NCBI RefSeq assembly: GCF_030009775.1
Contig: NZ_JASCTH010000008.1
Location: 102,579-166,578 of the forward strand
DNA length: 64,000 bases
Source: Actinoplanes sandaracinus
Lineage (GTDB): Bacteria; Actinomycetota; Actinomycetes; Mycobacteriales; Micromonosporaceae
Direction: 5' to 3'
Made by a program: the position numbers and the translations under genes
Shown: positions 26,181 through 34,048 of the stretch, piece by piece
How the letters are laid out: each line of letters begins with the position of its first letter
How positions within the stretch are numbered: the first letter of the stretch is position 1
Notes under the pieces: generated by a model
What the model was told of the DNA's origin: nothing
The model's database searches: none
What the model saw: only the letters and a program-made list of their open reading frames with translations

Positions 26181-27353
26181 GTGAGACCCCACAAGAGAGC
26201 CGCAGCTTTCTCAAGCATCATCATCGCCGCCGTAGCCATCACCATCTACCCGAGTTGCCCGGCCTACGCCGATAAGGTCAGGGAAACGCAATGGCATGTG
26301 GGCTACCTGCAACTCGCACAGGCACATCGCATTACTAAGGGCGCCGGAGTTACCGTTGCTGTAGCCGATACCGGAGTTTATCCCCACAAGGACCTAGCTA
26401 AGAATTTAAAGAAGGGGATCGACACAGTTCCAGGCGGGAACGGCACAGGCCAGCTAGACGAGAATGGCCATGGGACACAGATGGCCGGCTTGATAGCTGG
26501 CCACGGCCGAAATACCGATGATGGCATAATCGGTATTGCCCCTAGCGCGAACTTGGTTCCAATAAAGTCCGCAGGCGCGATAGACCGCGGACCGGGCCTT
26601 GAGCCAGGGATAAAGTGGGCGGCGGAGTCAGGGGCAGACGTGATCAACGTTTCGGCTGCCACAATCGCTTCCAGGGCCATGAACGAAGCAATTGCCGCAG
26701 CGATTCGCGCAGATGCCGTAGTCGTAGCGGGGTCCGGCAATAAATCCAAGAACCTAACGTTCGGATTTCCCGCCGCAATACCTGAGGTCCTCGCCGTAGG
26801 CGCCATTGACAGAAATGGAAAGGTTGCCGACTTCTCTGTCACCGGAAGCAAGGTAGGAATATGCGCCCCGGGGGAGGATATCGTTTCAGCTGATCGCAAT
26901 GATCAGTACTACAAAGGAAGCGGCACCTCAAATTCTACAGCCATTGTTTCGGGGGCAGCCGCTCTGGTGCGGGCTAAGTTTCCTGAGCTTTCTGCGCCCG
27001 AAGTCATTCATCGGCTGACCGCTACTGCTACCGATAATGGGCCGCCTGGCCGGGATGACGAGTGCGGTTACGGGGTGCTCAACATTGTCAAAGCGCTGAC
27101 CGCCGACGTGCCGCCGCTCAATGCTCCGGGGGGCACAGGCTCTGCCGCGCCGACCGTGAGCTCGTCTCCGGCGGGTTCTTCGGCTCCTGCCGGGACGGGA
27201 TCGTCTGTGGATGCCGCGCCCCCTTCGGAGCCGTCCAGTTCCAATCTGCCCGCCATCGCCGGGATCGGGGGCGCGGTCCTCGCTGTCGGGGCGATTCTGG
27301 CTCTGCTGATTCGCAGGCAGCGGCGCTCCTCTCCACAAGCGCCACCCTCCTGA
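26181..27353 (+). CDS. Mycosin-like membrane-anchored subtilisin (S8), type VII secretion type
   Basis: 390 residues: signal peptide (about 1-30, ending CPAYA), S8 catalytic domain, Pro/Ser linker and a C-terminal transmembrane helix (about 355-376, ...GGAVLAVGAILALLIRRQRR). The triad is complete: Asp in VAVADTGVYPHKD, His in DENGHGTQMAG, Ser in GSGTSNSTAIVSG. This layout equals MycP proteases, which stabilise and trim type VII secretion systems. The start GTG follows the previous stop directly. Codon use is less GC-rich than the neighbours and includes a rare TTA codon (26406-26408). No EccB/C/D/E gene is in the window. Confidence 0.88.
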   Translation: MRPHKRAAAFSSIIIAAVAITIYPSCPAYADKVRETQWHVGYLQLAQAHRITKGAGVTVAVADTGVYPHKDLAKNLKKGIDTVPGGNGTGQLDENGHGTQMAGLIAGHGRNTDDGIIGIAPSANLVPIKSAGAIDRGPGLEPGIKWAAESGADVINVSAATIASRAMNEAIAAAIRADAVVVAGSGNKSKNLTFGFPAAIPEVLAVGAIDRNGKVADFSVTGSKVGICAPGEDIVSADRNDQYYKGSGTSNSTAIVSGAAALVRAKFPELSAPEVIHRLTATATDNGPPGRDDECGYGVLNIVKALTADVPPLNAPGGTGSAAPTVSSSPAGSSAPAGTGSSVDAAPPSEPSSSNLPAIAGIGGAVLAVGAILALLIRRQRRSSPQAPPS

Positions 27354-27530
27354 GGCGGAGGTCTCGGCACACCCAGGAACAGGACATGGATTCCAGCCGA
27401 CCGCAAGCGGCGAACCAAACAAGGCCCGGCCAGACCTCAGCTCGCCAGGACTGCGGCTGACCGGGACCGCGGCCGACCCGAGAGCGACCGGCCAGACCCC
27501 AGCTGGCCCAAGTGCGACCGGCCGGACCGC

Positions 27531-27656
27531 GGCTGACCAGACCACGGCTGACCAGACCACGGCTGACCAGACCACGGCTGACCAGACCACGGCTGGCCGG
27601 AGGGCTGGCCGGACCACGGCTGGCCGGAGGGCTGGCCGGACCACGGCTGGCCGGAG
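27531..27656. repeat. 15-bp and 27-bp tandem repeats before maf
   Basis: GGCTGACCAGACCAC is repeated four times exactly (27531-27590). It is followed by two copies of a related 27-bp unit (GGCTGGCCGGAG plus GGCTGGCCGGACCAC) and a partial third. The units share a GGCTG(A/G)CC core, so the second array probably arose from the first. Confidence 0.9.
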
Positions 27657-27817
27657 TGCGACCGGCCCGAGTGCGGCCAGGCGGAACCGGGGCCGGTGCA
27701 ACTGGCTGTCTTCTGGACGGCAAGCTTCTGGACGGCGAGCGGATCGCGGGCCAGGCCGCCGGGTAGATCGGGGGTGAAACACGCCGGTCGGTCACGGTTT
27801 TACATCGGTGGGGCTTG

Positions 27818-27823
27818 TAGGGT
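27818..27823 (+). promoter_or_regulatory. -10 box for leaderless maf
   Basis: TAGGGT ends 8 nt before the GTG at 27832, which favours this start over the GTG at 27808. Confidence 0.55.
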
Positions 27824-27831
27824 CGATTGTC

Positions 27832-28446
27832 GTGCAGACCGACATCGCGTACCGCTTGATTCTCGCCTCGGCCAGCCCCGCCCGGCGGGCGCTGCTCACC
27901 GGGGCCGGGATCGACGCCGAGGTCATCGTCAGCGGCGTGGATGAGAGCGTCGTCGACACCGAGGACGCGTACACGACCAGCCTTGCCCTGGCTCGGATGA
28001 AAGCGCGGACGGTGGCGGCGGCGCTGCCTGCCGATCCGGGGGCGCTGGTGCTCGGCTGCGACTCGGTGCTGGCTTTCGAGGGTGAGGTCTTCGGTAAGCC
28101 GGCCAACGCTGACGAGGCAGTCAAACGCTGGATGGCGATGCGTGGCAGGTCGGGTGTGCTGCACACCGGGCATCACCTGACCGGGCTGGTCAGCGGGCTG
28201 CAGGCGGAGGCGGTCGGCACCACCACGGTCCATTTCGCCGATGTCACCGACGCTGAGATCGAAGCCTATGTGGCGTCCGGGGAGCCGCTTCAGGTGGCTG
28301 GGGCGTTCACACTGGACGGGCGTGGCGGTGCGTTCGTGGAGCGCATCGAGGGCGATCCGGGCAATGTGATCGGCCTGTCTCTGCCGCTGCTGCGCCAACT
28401 GCTCGCCGACATGAACATCCCGATCACCACCCTGTGGCGCCGCTGA
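27832..28446 (+). CDS. maf: Maf-family nucleoside triphosphate pyrophosphatase
   Basis: 204 residues. Maf proteins hydrolyse non-canonical or modified NTPs (dTTP, UTP, m5UTP and similar) to monophosphates. Visible: LILASASPARRALL with the SPRR-like substrate loop (SPARR), GVDES, LVLGCDSVLAFEGEVFGKP, and AFTLDGRGGAFVERIEGDPG. maf is a fixed member of the birA-accD-accE-maf-accA neighbourhood in actinobacteria. Here repeats flank it on both sides. Confidence 0.93.
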   Translation: MQTDIAYRLILASASPARRALLTGAGIDAEVIVSGVDESVVDTEDAYTTSLALARMKARTVAAALPADPGALVLGCDSVLAFEGEVFGKPANADEAVKRWMAMRGRSGVLHTGHHLTGLVSGLQAEAVGTTTVHFADVTDAEIEAYVASGEPLQVAGAFTLDGRGGAFVERIEGDPGNVIGLSLPLLRQLLADMNIPITTLWRR

Positions 28447-28464
28447 CCCGCCGGCCCACCGGCC

Positions 28465-28504
28465 CACCGAAGCACCGAAGCACCGAAGCACCGAAGCACC
28501 GAAG
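28465..28504. repeat. 8-bp tandem repeat, five copies
   Basis: CACCGAAG is repeated five times in a row, 19 bp after the maf stop, next to CCGGCCCACC repeats. Slippage-prone. Confidence 0.9.
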
Positions 28505-28613
28505 CACCGGTCGAGCGGAGCACCACTGCCGGAGCGGGCGGCGCTCAGCACCGTTCGTCACAGGCGAGCGCTTCTCAGCAGCGGCGGTCAGCATCGCGCG
28601 ACGCCGCACCCGA

Positions 28614-28763
28614 CCTCGCCAGCAACCTTGGAGCAGTAGCCACCCAAAACGGTGATCAGCGCACCAAGATCACAACAGAGACGGCGCAACGTGAGCCTCA
28701 CCAGCGACCTTGATGCGGTGACCACCTGGAGAGGTGGTTGACGCTCCAAGATCGCTGGTGGGG
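28614..28763. repeat. Two related palindromic elements
   Basis: The second copy (28696-28763) has 32-nt arms matching at 25 of 32 positions around GGAG and can fold into one long hairpin. The first (about 28614-28675) is a diverged copy: CTCGCCAGCAACCTTGGAGC against CTCACCAGCGACCTTGATGC, then a descending arm with CACCAAGATCAC. This looks like a pair of REP- or MITE-type elements with no coding capacity. Confidence 0.65.
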
Positions 28764-28955
28764 CTGCGCGACAGGAAGCGGGCAGCGGGGGTGCGCTGTT
28801 CCGGTGCTCACGCTGCAAGAAGCCGCGCCGCCGGCGGTGGACCGGCCCGGCACGCCCAGCGGGCAGCCCAACACACTGAGCAGGTGCACCCGGGGGGCAC
28901 GGCGCACGCACGACTAACCCGGACGGCGGGCGGGCACGACGCCCCCGCGACGAAT

Positions 28956-29050
28956 ACCGACAGCGAGCCGGGCACGACCCGCCCGCGATGGGCACCGACA
29001 GCGAGCCGGGCACGACCCGCCCGCGATGGGCACCGATGGCGAGCGGGCGC
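28956..29050. repeat. 38-bp tandem repeat, about 2.5 copies
   Basis: A 38-bp unit starting ACCGACAGCGAGCCGGGCAC occurs at 28956 and 28994 with no differences seen, then partially at 29032. Confidence 0.88.
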
Positions 29051-29171
29051 GGCGCACCCGGCTGGCGGCCGAAATTGGTGAACCGGGATTAACTTGCCGG
29101 AGGTGCGTCCGTGGTCCGGAACCGATCCGGAACAGTGGGCTCCAGCTCTCCGGAACCGCCTGAAGAACCGT

Positions 29172-29177
29172 TAGGCT
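29172..29177 (+). promoter_or_regulatory. -10 box for leaderless accA
   Basis: TAGGCT ends 7 nt before the GTG at 29185. Confidence 0.65.
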
Positions 29178-29184
29178 CATAGCC

Positions 29185-30933
29185 GTGCGGAAGATATTGA
29201 TCGCCAACCGTGGCGAGATCGCCCTTCGGGTGATCCGGGCCTGCAAGGACGCCGGCCTCACCAGCGTCGCCGTCTACGCCGACAGTGACCGGGACGCGCT
29301 GCACGCGCGAGCGGCCGACGAGGCCTATGCGCTGGACGGTGAGACCGCCGCCGACACCTATCTCCGCATCGACAAGCTGCTCGAGATCGCGGCGCGGAGT
29401 GAGTCCGACGCCGTGCATCCGGGCTACGGCTTCCTGTCCGAGAACGCCGAGTTCGCGCAGGCCGTACAGGAGAAGGGTCTCACCTGGATCGGGCCGGCGC
29501 CGCAGGCGATCCGCGACCTGGGCGACAAGGTGACGGCGCGGCACATCGCGCAGCGGGCGGGGGCGCCGCTGGTCCCGGGCACGTCGGAGCCGGCCGCGGA
29601 TGCTGCCGAGATCGTGGCGTTCGCCGAGAGGCACGGCCTCCCGGTGGCGATCAAGGCGGCGTTCGGCGGTGGGGGCCGCGGTCTGAAGGTGGCTCGCACG
29701 ATCGAGGAGATTCCGTCGCTGTTCGAGAGCGCGACCCGGGAGGCGGTGGCCGCGTTCGGGCGTGGCGAGTGTTTCGTGGAGCGTTACCTGGACCGGCCCC
29801 GGCATGTGGAGGCGCAGGTTCTGGCTGACACGCACGGCAATGTGGTGGTGGTCGGCACGCGTGACTGTTCGCTGCAGCGCCGCCATCAGAAGCTGGTGGA
29901 GGAGGCGCCGGCGCCGTTCCTCACCGACGAGCAGCGCAAGAAGATTCACGACAGCGCGAAGGCGATCTGCCGGGAGGCCGGCTATCACGGCGCCGGCACG
30001 GTGGAATATCTGGTCGGCCAGGACGGGACGATCTCGTTTCTCGAGGTCAACACGCGGCTGCAGGTGGAGCATCCGGTCAGCGAGGAGACGACCGGCATCG
30101 ACCTGGTGCGCGAGCAGTTCCGGATCGCGGCGGGTGAGCCGCTGGCGTTCACCGACGATCCGGAGCCGCGCGGTCACTCCATCGAGTTCCGGATCAACGG
30201 TGAGGACGCGGGCCGGGGCTTCCTGCCGGCGCCGGGCACGGTCACCGCGCTGAGCTGGCCGTCCGGGCCGGGAGTGCGGGTCGACTCGGGCGTCACCGAG
30301 AAGAGCGTGATCGGCGGCAACTTCGACTCGATGCTCGCGAAGATCATCGTGACGGGGGCGAGCCGGGCCGAGGCGATCGAGCGGGCCCGCCGGGTGCTGG
30401 ACGAGACGGTGATCGAGGGCATCGCGACGGTGCTGCCGTTCCATCGTGCGGTGGTCCGCGACGAGGCGTTCACCGGCGAGCCGTTCGCCGTGCACACCCG
30501 GTGGATCGAGACCGAGTGGGTCAACGAGGTGAAACCTTTCGCCGCGCCGGCCGCGCCGGAGGGCGAGGCGGCCGAGCGCGAGACCGTCGTGGTCGAGGTC
30601 GGCGGGCGGCGCATCGAGGTGCGGCTTCCGAAAACCCTTCTTTCGGGTACGAGCCAGCCCGCCCCCAAACGCAATGCGACGCGTCCCCGGGGGGCGCAGG
30701 GCAAGTCGTCTGCGGTGACCAGCGGCAGGCTCACCGCCCCGATGCAGGGCACGATCGTCAAGGTCGAGGTGCAGAACGGTGACGAGGTCGCCGAGGGCGA
30801 CACGATCGTGGTGGTCGAGGCGATGAAGATGGAGCAGCCGATTCAGGCTCACCGGGCCGGCACGGTGGCCGGTCTGTCCGTCGAGCCGGGTGTGACGGTG
30901 ACGGCCGGCACCGTGATCTGCACGATCGACTGA
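29185..30933 (+). CDS. accA3: Acyl-CoA carboxylase alpha subunit (biotin carboxylase plus carrier, AccA3 type)
   Basis: 582 residues. The biotin carboxylase domain (1-450) has [47 protein letters not shown] (ATP loop) and [17 protein letters not shown] linker leads to the C-terminal biotin carrier domain with [11 protein letters not shown]; Lys548 is the biotinylation site for BirA. It serves the AccD/AccE carboxyltransferases in fatty-acid and methylmalonyl-CoA supply. Leaderless promoter. A 280-bp chromosomal gap and then the mobile element follow. Confidence 0.97.
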   Translation: MRKILIANRGEIALRVIRACKDAGLTSVAVYADSDRDALHARAADEAYALDGETAADTYLRIDKLLEIAARSESDAVHPGYGFLSENAEFAQAVQEKGLTWIGPAPQAIRDLGDKVTARHIAQRAGAPLVPGTSEPAADAAEIVAFAERHGLPVAIKAAFGGGGRGLKVARTIEEIPSLFESATREAVAAFGRGECFVERYLDRPRHVEAQVLADTHGNVVVVGTRDCSLQRRHQKLVEEAPAPFLTDEQRKKIHDSAKAICREAGYHGAGTVEYLVGQDGTISFLEVNTRLQVEHPVSEETTGIDLVREQFRIAAGEPLAFTDDPEPRGHSIEFRINGEDAGRGFLPAPGTVTALSWPSGPGVRVDSGVTEKSVIGGNFDSMLAKIIVTGASRAEAIERARRVLDETVIEGIATVLPFHRAVVRDEAFTGEPFAVHTRWIETEWVNEVKPFAAPAAPEGEAAERETVVVEVGGRRIEVRLPKTLLSGTSQPAPKRNATRPRGAQGKSSAVTSGRLTAPMQGTIVKVEVQNGDEVAEGDTIVVVEAMKMEQPIQAHRAGTVAGLSVEPGVTVTAGTVICTID

Positions 30934-31213
30934 CCGCCCGCGGCGCGCCCCGGCTTCACAGTCAAGGGCCCCTCGTCTTCCGCGGCATGCAAACGCCGAG
31001 GTGGCCGACTGATCAGGTCGGCGCCTCGGACGTCGACGCGTACCCCGGTCGCGGGTCTCATGCCGCCCGCGGCGCGCGGGGAATGAGCGGACGTCTCGCC
31101 CGACTCGCCGTGGCGGGAATCGGGGGCGATTCGTTCCGCAGGCGTTTCAGCCGTCACAAGTTCGTGGTCTGCGAAGTTTCCACGAAGAGGAGAAGCGAGC
31201 GTTCACAGTTCAA
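30934..31213. other. Region between accA and attL, no gene called
   Basis: 280 bp of GC-rich chromosomal DNA. An open frame (30987-31247) with an ATG runs across the attL core but has no Shine-Dalgarno, -10 box or recognisable sequence, so I do not call it. Confidence 0.5.
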
Positions 31214-31243
31214 GGGGCGGGCCGTCGATACGGGACCTACCGA
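31214..31243 (+). repeat. attL core repeat
   Basis: 30 bp identical to attR, beginning GGGGCGGGCCGTCG and ending GACCTACCGA. Only the left arm of the palindrome seen intact at attR is present here. Confidence 0.85.
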
Positions 31244-31261
31244 GTAGCTTGTTGATCAGCA

Positions 31262-31297
31262 CGCAGGTCACGGCTCTGATCAAGGCCGTGACCTGCG
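31262..31297. repeat. 13-bp inverted repeat near attL
   Basis: CGCAGGTCACGGC and GCCGTGACCTGCG pair perfectly around TCTGATCAAG. It could be a terminator shielding the element or a recombination accessory site. No T tract follows. Confidence 0.5.
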
Positions 31298-31346
31298 GGT
31301 ATTCTTGATCATCGTTTGGCGTTCGCGGTCGTCGTTTGTCAGCATC

Positions 31347-31368
31347 TGACGGCCTGGCGGCGGCCTGA
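31347..31368 (+). repeat. Arm-type repeat, left end
   Basis: 22 bp, TGACGGCCTGGCG followed by GCGGCCTGA, matching 21 of 22 positions at 35110-35131. A further GACGGCCTGGC follows at 31370-31380. Confidence 0.7.
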
Positions 31369-31689
31369 CGACGGCCTGGCGCCCGTTGTCAACGAAGCCT
31401 GTCGCCAGAGACGGCGGCGACGCGCCTCACGCTGCACTGCCCGTGACTTCGAGTGACGCCGGGCTCCCTCGCTGAAGTCCGGACAGGTAGCCGAGAAGAG
31501 CTCGCCCGATCTTGGACAACAAAGACCGCGACGCCCTCTAGGAGTTCCACAGGGCACGCACCGCTGGTACGCGTCGCCCCATCAGTAACAGTCCGGCTGA
31601 AAATGCGCAGCAATGGCCATGCGGCCGAAGCGACTGTGGGATGCTCACGATAGTTATGCGTATGCCGTCCGCGTAGAAGGTTGGCTGGC

Positions 31690-32895
31690 ATGAAGGTTGG
31701 ACCACCTACAATAAGGTTTTCAGCCGTCGCTGCAGTAGCAGTTCTAACGATAGGACCAGGCGCGTCAGCCAACGGCGATGAATCCAACTCTAGCCAGTTT
31801 ACGGCCCGATTACAGAAGGAACCAATATTTCAATTAGAAAATGCCGTAGGTGCTGCGGGAAGAAAGCCGGTATCCGCAGATCCCGCGTACATCTACATGA
31901 ACTCGCAAGACGTTGTAAAAGCCTTTAGCCTCGACATGTCGAAAACGCTACCGTTCGACCGAAGCTGGAAGGGGATACTGTCGGACCGCATAAAGCTGCG
32001 CGGCATCGCAGCGGCACAATGGATTGCCCGGGAGCAATACGACACTGGGGCACTGCCATCAGTAGCTGAGGAGGACCGAGCAAGGCAGGTCGCAATATGG
32101 CACTTTACAAACGACTTGGCGATAGTGCCTGACCTAGCCCGCAGTGCACCAGTTTTGGCGCGAGCGCAAGAATTGATTCGCCTCGCAACAGATCGATCTG
32201 GCGGCATGACTACGGGCCTGGACAGACTCTCGATAGACGTCAGCGTGCTGGATGCCAACGCGGAGCAGGTCTCGATCGAAATTCGGCTGGACTCGGGCAG
32301 CGAGAAGCTTACAAACTGGCAAACGCTCGAACTGGACATTAGCGGTGACACGCTCGAGATTGAAACAGGCGACACGACAGACATTCATCAGGACAAGTAT
32401 GACGCCGGGGACGCGGTCGGTGAGATTACGACGAATCTCGATCAAAATACTGCTGTCGCGCGCCTGGATCGGATGGCAAACACCATGAGAGTCGGGATCG
32501 AATGGGAGCCGAGCGTATACGCCGGAATGATCCTGATTCCGGATGGCAATGCCGCCCCCCTAGTTACTGCCGAGACGGCCGAACTCCGTTATGTCACCGC
32601 GATCACCTTGGATCCAAAAGGCTTTCCTGGACCACAGGACCTTGTGGATAGATTCTTGATGGAAACGGTAGGACGCCTTCCGAACTGGCTCGCTCCACTG
32701 GCAATCTTGGTCCTTCTATACCTGATCCCCAAGTTTAGCGCCCTCGTGGACATCGGATTCACACATCTTAAACGAGCCTGTAGAGCCCTCTATCGACGAA
32801 GAGTCAAGGCAGCCAGCATCGATGATCGGCAGGCAAACCAGCCCCAAGGGAAGTCGTCGACAAATAGGCGCGGCAAGCAGCAGGGAACGCGTTGA
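31690..32895 (+). CDS. Thioester-domain-like surface protein, element cargo
   Basis: 401 residues. Signal peptide (about 1-28, ending PGASA), a domain at about 65-165 resembling Gram-positive thioester (TED/TQXA) adhesin domains, a beta-rich domain at 180-320, and a transmembrane helix near 333-352 before a basic tail. The usual order is kept: VKAFSLDMSKTLPF where adhesins have a Cys-containing YCIDL, and ARQVAIWHFTN with Gln133 in the T-Q-x-A-I-W region. The expected Cys is Ser80, so no Cys-Gln thioester could form. There is no sortase motif. Two TTA codons (31810, 31834) and low GC mark it as acquired. Start ATG 31690; an in-frame TTG lies 9 nt upstream. Confidence 0.62.
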   Translation: MKVGPPTIRFSAVAAVAVLTIGPGASANGDESNSSQFTARLQKEPIFQLENAVGAAGRKPVSADPAYIYMNSQDVVKAFSLDMSKTLPFDRSWKGILSDRIKLRGIAAAQWIAREQYDTGALPSVAEEDRARQVAIWHFTNDLAIVPDLARSAPVLARAQELIRLATDRSGGMTTGLDRLSIDVSVLDANAEQVSIEIRLDSGSEKLTNWQTLELDISGDTLEIETGDTTDIHQDKYDAGDAVGEITTNLDQNTAVARLDRMANTMRVGIEWEPSVYAGMILIPDGNAAPLVTAETAELRYVTAITLDPKGFPGPQDLVDRFLMETVGRLPNWLAPLAILVLLYLIPKFSALVDIGFTHLKRACRALYRRRVKAASIDDRQANQPQGKSSTNRRGKQQGTR

Positions 32896-33308
32896 CCCAG
32901 CACCAAGCAAACGGCACATTTGGGTTGCGCGCGGAGCGCGCCTCCACACTGCCACCGCCCTCGACCCCTGCGGACCGTGCCGACCAAACGGCCCCGGCCA
33001 TCCCGGAGCCTGAGGCCCCGCCGGAGGCGCTTTTGACGTGACCGGACAGCTTCGCGCGGACGGCGGCTGGGCGTACTCGCGGCTGCGACTTGTCCCGCAC
33101 CGTACCGGCCGCCGCCGTTGCCTCTCAAACGCCCCGATGCTGCCGTGCGCCGGGGCGTGACCGGCCGCCAGGCCGCACGCGCGCCCCGGCGCGACACGGC
33201 GGCGGGCCGTTAGGCCCGCCCTTGAACAAGTAAAGAAAGTCTGAACACGCACGCTCGGATCACAACCGGTTCACCTACGCGTGCGCTCCCGGAGGGGACC
33301 GCTCCCGC
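32896..33308. other. Region between cargo gene and excisionase, no gene called
   Basis: 413 bp. A TTG at 32893 opens a 49-codon frame (MTQHQANGTFGLRAERAST...) overlapping the cargo stop, possibly a coupled peptide or a gene remnant; evidence is too thin for a call. GC-rich hairpins lie at its right end. Confidence 0.45.
33201..33220. terminator. Hairpin between cargo and excisionase genes
   Basis: GGCGGGCC and GGCCCGCC pair perfectly around GTTA. It lies 88 bp past the excisionase stop (minus) and could also end the cargo transcript. No T tract on either side. Confidence 0.45.
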
Positions 33309-33515
33309 CTACTCGCCTTCAGCCTCTTCGGCCAACCCAGGCCGGTGCTCTCGGATCCACGCCTCAACGTCATCAACCGTCCAGATGCTGCCCATGGTCA
33401 ACGTTTGGTACGGCGCCGGAAAGTCGCGGTCTCGCGTGATCTGGTAGACGCGGTTCCGGCCGACACCGAGGCGCTTTCCGATCTCAGCGGCACCCATGAA
33501 CCTGATCTTCTGCAT
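33309..33515 (-). CDS. AlpA/excisionase-like helix-turn-helix protein
   Basis: 68 residues, ATG at 33515. KIRFMGAAEIGKRLGVGRNR followed by VYQITRDRDFPAPYQTLTMG is a winged helix-turn-helix of the MerR/AlpA-like excisionase family, and IWTVDDVEAWIREH completes it. In actinobacterial integrated elements such proteins direct excision with the integrase or act as regulators. It is divergent from the small gene at 33690. Confidence 0.85.
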   Translation of the reverse strand: MQKIRFMGAAEIGKRLGVGRNRVYQITRDRDFPAPYQTLTMGSIWTVDDVEAWIREHRPGLAEEAEGE

Positions 33516-33583
33516 AGAGCGAACGCTACGTGCGTGCTAACTAGTCATGCGCTATTTGCACATTCCCATAGCGTTAACTCTGT

Positions 33584-33603
33584 GCATGTGCACTGAGCAT
33601 GTG
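33584..33603. promoter_or_regulatory. Direct repeats in the divergent excisionase promoter region
   Basis: GCATGTG occurs at 33584-33590 and 33597-33603, 13 bp apart, the first inside GTGCATGTGCAC, a near-palindrome. A candidate binding site for the element's own regulator. Confidence 0.35.
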
Positions 33604-33689
33604 TAACCTTCGGTGCTGGGAAGTCGGGCGCTTGGGTCCGCGAAACGAACAGGCGCCCCTTCCACCCGCCACTGGGAAGGAGCCGGGGC

Positions 33690-33947
33690 ATGCCCAAGGC
33701 ATTCAGACGTGGAGACGCCGTAACCGTGATGCCGCCGTACGATGACGACCCGCTGATCCTGTCGTTTCAGCACTACGGCCGGATCGTGAAGGTGTGCGGA
33801 GATCCCGAGAAGGAGGGGATCGCCTACTACGTCGTTCTAGGCTCCACGTGGCCCACGAACCAACTGTTCGGCCCGTTTCCTACCGCCCGACTTCGTAGCG
33901 GCTGGAGGGACGAACACAACCACTGGCGGGCCGCGCCTGGGCTATAG
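33690..33947 (+). CDS. Small element-borne protein, function unknown
   Basis: 85 residues, ATG at 33690 with AAGGAG 8-9 nt upstream. Sequence features: MPKAFRRGDAVTVMPPYDDD, then a possible small beta-barrel (HYGRIVKVCG, GIAYYVVLGSTWPTNQLFGP, TARLRSGWRDEHNHW). The opening RRGDAVTV and repeated beta strands suggest a KOW/SH3-like fold, but no family is recognised. It lies between the excisionase and integrase genes. Confidence 0.65.
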   Translation: MPKAFRRGDAVTVMPPYDDDPLILSFQHYGRIVKVCGDPEKEGIAYYVVLGSTWPTNQLFGPFPTARLRSGWRDEHNHWRAAPGL

Positions 33948-34048
33948 AAAGGCCATGCCGCGCAATCCGGAGGAGATGATCCTGACAGCCTGACGCGGCT
34001 CCAGTCGGACGGCTTCAACTACCCCCACCAAGGGCCGGAGGGGCCGCT

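Larger units (their letters stand above)
27354..27831. other. Intergenic region between mycosin and maf, with tandem repeats
   Basis: 478 bp with no credible gene. Repetitive reading frames on both strands come from 15- and 27-bp repeats. The right end holds the maf -10 box. Confidence 0.6.
28447..29184. other. Intergenic region between maf and accA, repeat-rich
   Basis: 738 bp without a credible gene. It contains an 8-bp tandem repeat, two related palindromic elements and a 38-bp tandem repeat, each listed separately, and the accA promoter at its right end. Confidence 0.65.
31244..31689. other. Left arm of the element, no gene called
   Basis: 446 bp holding a 13-bp hairpin and arm-type repeats. 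Minus-strand open frames here have no start signals or familiar sequence. The cargo promoter should lie at the right end. Confidence 0.5.

Noticed and set aside
27512..27766. Frame encoding RPRLTRPRLT repeats
   Set aside because: Consequence of the 15-bp repeat; no ribosome site and no similarity.
30987..31247. 86-codon frame crossing attL
   Set aside because: ATG present but no Shine-Dalgarno or -10 box, and the C-terminus depends on the integration event.
31200..31250. tRNA gene as attachment site
   Set aside because: Neither side of the att core gives a cloverleaf or a GTTCGA-type T-loop; the site is a hairpin.
31389..31787. 132-codon minus frame in the element's left arm
   Set aside because: No start signal, and it overlaps the cargo start on the opposite strand.
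32893..33042. 49-codon TTG frame overlapping the cargo stop
   Set aside because: Start is coupled to the stop, but composition and length do not distinguish it from chance.
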